The notes beneath the pieces were generated by a model that saw only the letters and a program-made list of their open reading frames with translations, was not told where the DNA came from and did no database searches. Source: Falsihalocynthiibacter arcticus (lineage in GTDB: Bacteria > Pseudomonadota > Alphaproteobacteria > Rhodobacterales > Rhodobacteraceae). Taken from it: DNA of 64,000 nucleotides. The DNA lies in assembly GCF_000812665.2 (NCBI RefSeq), contig NZ_CP014327.1, positions 1,951,501-2,015,500 of the forward strand, in the 5' to 3' direction. The translations under genes and the position numbers were made by a program. Of the stretch, positions 61,685 through 64,000 are shown piece after piece (the stretch's first letter is position 1; each line of letters begins with the position of its first letter).

Positions 61685-62275
61685 ATGGTCCGACTGCGCG
61701 CACCAGGGCAAAAGCGACTGACGCAAAACCAGCGTTTTGCTATCGTGCGCGAGCGTGCCGAGGGCATCCCGATCGAGGATCTAGCCCGTGATTTTGGCGT
61801 CACGACCCGCAGCATCTTCTACACGTTGAAAGCCGACCAATGCCGCAAACTGGACGGGCGCGTGCGGTCCGAACTGGTGAATGTTCGGCTCACACCGAAA
61901 GAGCTCTTGGGCTTTGACGCAGTGCTGACGCGGCATGATATCGCCAGCCGCGCTGAGGGGTTGCGGCGGTTGATCCATGCATCAAATGATCTCTTTGTAC
62001 CCGATGATGCACTGGCCGAACAGATGCAGGGACTGTCGGCCTCACTCAATCGCACCGGCAACAACATCAACCAGATTGCGCAGCGGTTAAATGAGGCGAA
62101 GCGCCAGGGTAAGACGCCCCCGTATGGCAATTCTGCCCATGGCCAGGTTCGTGCCTTGGCGGGGCTCATCTTCGACATCGCGGATCAGGTACAGGACATG
62201 GCGCAGCGTCGCCGCAGCGCTCTGTCCGGCGAGGTTGCCCGCGTTCTGGGAGGCTTTGCCGATGGCCCGGAATAG
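61685..62275 (+). CDS. MobC-like relaxosome accessory protein
   Basis: A 196-residue protein with an N-terminal helix-turn-helix-like segment (AIVRERAEGIPIEDLARDFGVTTRSIFYTLK) and a MobC-type C-terminal half: VNVRLTPKELLGFDAVLTRHDIASRAEGLRRLI and SLNRTGNNINQIAQRLNEAKRQG, the motif by which MobC proteins are known. It likely binds near oriT and helps the relaxase open the DNA. The relaxase gene overlaps its end by 14 bp. Confidence 0.82.
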   Translation: MVRLRAPGQKRLTQNQRFAIVRERAEGIPIEDLARDFGVTTRSIFYTLKADQCRKLDGRVRSELVNVRLTPKELLGFDAVLTRHDIASRAEGLRRLIHASNDLFVPDDALAEQMQGLSASLNRTGNNINQIAQRLNEAKRQGKTPPYGNSAHGQVRALAGLIFDIADQVQDMAQRRRSALSGEVARVLGGFADGPE

Positions 62276-64000
62276 TGCCGTTGTCGCAGCCCAAGATGCC
62301 TTCTTCGACCGCGACTGGAGCCGTATACGCGGAAGCGCGCCGCGTCAGCGCCAAAAGCAGATGGCGCGCGCTGCCATGGGGCATTCGCCCGCGATCTTCA
62401 AAGGGATCCGAGGTGGCGGCACCCACACCAAAGCGCAGCTACGCAACCAACTGGAATATCTGACCACCAAGTCGAGCTTTATCATCGATAGTCGTGGCAC
62501 TTATGACGGGCAAAAGGTGCTTTCTGCCAAAGAGATTGAACAAGTCACACGCCGGTTTTCGGCGCAATGGAACGAGGGGTTTCATCCCAAGCTGGGGCAT
62601 ACCTCGCACCTCTTGATGGCTTTCCCGATTGGTACGCGTGGCGCTGACGTGGCCGAGATCACGCGAGAGATCTGCGAGCGTTTCTTTCAAGGCGAAGGCA
62701 GCCATTTCGATTATATCGCCGCGGTGCACGAAGATCGCGATCACCCGCACGCGCATATCGTTTTGAACCGGCGCAGCAAGGACGGCGAGTTCTTCTTTCT
62801 CAAGCAAGGGCACCATTTCAATTATGACACTTTCCGCGAGGCGATGGTGGACGTGTCTGACCGGTATGGGCTGCGGCTTGAGGCGACCCGCAAGGTCGAG
62901 CGTGGGATCACGACGACAAGCGCAAGCGATGCAGAAATTCGCCGTGCGACAGCCACTGGGCGGGGGCTGAGCGAACGGGAGCGCGTGGGACCAGAGCTCG
63001 ACCGCGCGTTGGCCGAAGTAGCGCAGAACGCGCGGCTGTATCGCGGCCTGGCAGGCGAAGCCACACGTGAGAACCAACTTGATATTGCGGCAGCCCTGGA
63101 CAAGGCCGCGGCGCTTTTGGCGCAGGGAAAATCAATTGAAGCAGATGGAAAGGTATATGGCATGGCTGAAGAACAGCATTCGTTTGATGAGGCCGTGGAT
63201 GCTTTCCATGACAAGATTGGCCAGGCCGAGCGTGTTGTCGCCGAGGCCCCAGTCGAGCGCCGGACCGAGCTCGAACACGGACTGAACGACATCTATCGCT
63301 CCTTGTCGCATCTCAGCCCGATTGGCACGCAGTCCCACACATTGCTGGAGGATGCTTCAAAGAGCGGAATTTACTCTGCCGCCAACATTCAGGCCGAGGT
63401 AGCAGACACATTGCGGGATCCAGATCTGGCTGAGCGTGTCGAGGTCGCTTTGAAAGGCACTGGCATCAGTGTGCAAGAGGTGTCCCGCCGCATTGAAATC
63501 GGCGCGGGCAACGCTGCGTTAGAGCGGCAGTGGCTTGGGCAGGATCTGAAGGCAATTGCTGAACGCGGGGGCTTTGACCTGTCGCGCGCCGACGAGCTCG
63601 AAACAGCGATCGACCGTCTTGATCAGGTACACACCGATCTGGGGCGCGTGTTGGCGGAGGCAAATGTCCTCAAAGACAGTGGGGAGGCGCAGGACGCCGA
63701 ACCCGCCGAACTGGAAATCATCAGCGATCGACTGCCGCCCCTCACTGCTGAAGTCTTGGGGCGTCTGAGGGAAGACCCAATCACGGATCCTTTCCGGAAT
63801 GACTTGGAGCGCGAAACCTTGCGCGCCGAGTTGGAAGAACTGGTCGGCAAAGAACATGTCCCTGACCTCGCGGCAGGCGACGAGGGTACGCTGGACGAGC
63901 ATATGAGCGACCGTCTGGACCGTCTCTATGCGGCCAAGGCCTACCTTCAGAGCGATGCCGCCTTGGCGAACAGCGAAGCGATGGAGCAAGTCCTTGATGA
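62262..64000 (+). CDS. VirD2-like MOBP relaxase (C-terminus beyond the window)
   Basis: The ATG at 62262 lies within the end of the preceding gene, and the frame is open to the right edge (579 codons). The relaxase domain fits VirD2: GGGTHTKAQLRNQLEYLTTK with the likely nicking Tyr66, and the metal motif VHEDRDHPHAHIVLNRR with His156, His163 and His165; RYGLRLEATRKVERGIT follows as in VirD2. It would nick at oriT, bind the 5' end covalently and lead the strand to a type IV secretion channel. The long C-terminal region (residues about 230 on) is helical and charged. No coupling protein or secretion genes are visible, so the element may be mobilizable rather than self-transmissible, or those genes lie outside. 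Confidence 0.87.
   Translation, partial: MARNSAVVAAQDAFFDRDWSRIRGSAPRQRQKQMARAAMGHSPAIFKGIRGGGTHTKAQLRNQLEYLTTKSSFIIDSRGTYDGQKVLSAKEIEQVTRRFSAQWNEGFHPKLGHTSHLLMAFPIGTRGADVAEITREICERFFQGEGSHFDYIAAVHEDRDHPHAHIVLNRRSKDGEFFFLKQGHHFNYDTFREAMVDVSDRYGLRLEATRKVERGITTTSASDAEIRRATATGRGLSERERVGPELDRALAEVAQNARLYRGLAGEATRENQLDIAAALDKAAALLAQGKSIEADGKVYGMAEEQHSFDEAVDAFHDKIGQAERVVAEAPVERRTELEHGLNDIYRSLSHLSPIGTQSHTLLEDASKSGIYSAANIQAEVADTLRDPDLAERVEVALKGTGISVQEVSRRIEIGAGNAALERQWLGQDLKAIAERGGFDLSRADELETAIDRLDQVHTDLGRVLAEANVLKDSGEAQDAEPAELEIISDRLPPLTAEVLGRLREDPITDPFRNDLERETLRAELEELVGKEHVPDLAAGDEGTLDEHMSDRLDRLYAAKAYLQSDAALANSEAMEQVLD

Noticed and set aside
61290-61721. 143-codon frame across the candidate oriT
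   Set aside because: It overlaps the better supported 93-residue gene in another frame and has many Cys/Trp/Met residues typical of a shadow frame.
62439-63077. Long minus-strand frames within the relaxase region
   Set aside because: They are antisense to a clear VirD2-like relaxase with catalytic motifs.

Overview
The window looks like chromosome from a marine alphaproteobacterium of the Rhodobacteraceae (roseobacter group). The grounds are the gene content (curli genes of the CsgH type, FixL/FixK-style regulation, a TAXI-type TRAP transporter), moderate G+C, and the family resemblance of most predicted proteins. This is inference from remembered families; no database search was run. Many genes are broken by single-base shifts, often in runs of five identical bases, and several mobile-element remnants are present, so either the genome is decaying or the assembly carries indel errors.

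Layout. 1-1,540: curli fibre genes on the minus strand (curlin, hairpin, curlin, CsgH running off the left edge). 2,379-9,867: an oxygen/stress block with two-domain universal stress protein, baeRF-type protein, phasin, site-2 protease with CBS domains, a FixL-like haem-PAS hybrid kinase, an OmpR-type regulator and a Crp/Fnr regulator, with FNR-type boxes between genes. 9,879-14,334: a frameshifted DUF2267 gene, then an operon of secreted proteins (propeller-like, DUF1254/DUF1214, DUF2092, small peptide) closed by a good terminator. 14,439-19,013: YdeI-like protein, MFS drug exporter, MscS channel. 19,630-35,585: a nitrogen/polyamine-type catabolic cluster (PuuR-like regulator, GABA aminotransferase, TAXI-TRAP transporter, UspA, nitrilase, Orn/Lys/Arg decarboxylase, ATP-grasp ligase, C45 Ntn-hydrolase, broken succinate-semialdehyde dehydrogenase).

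35,589-39,440 is a graveyard of mobile DNA: integrase remnant, DUF1214 remnant, IS630 transposase, a frameshifted tyrosine integrase, and the 3' half of tRNA-Cys(GCA), which marks an attachment site. From there to the right edge lies a mobilizable integrated element: a DNA-binding protein, HipBA with a linked NucS-like nuclease, a full type 3 BREX phage-defence operon (brxR, brxF, brxC, unknown, pglXI, SfsA-family nuclease, brxHII, pglZ, brxA), the antirestriction gene ardC, small genes, a candidate oriT, a MobC-like protein and a VirD2-like relaxase running off the edge.

The most interesting part is the right-hand end. ardC and a second gene cluster carry related ~300-nt leaders full of inverted repeats, and one hairpin in the ardC leader recurs near the gene at 43,319 with compensatory base changes in its stem. 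The genes are transcribed toward the candidate oriT, as expected for a conjugative leading region expressed from single-stranded DNA. In the BREX operon an SfsA-family nuclease gene has been inserted beside a duplicated, vestigial copy of the brxHII 5' end.
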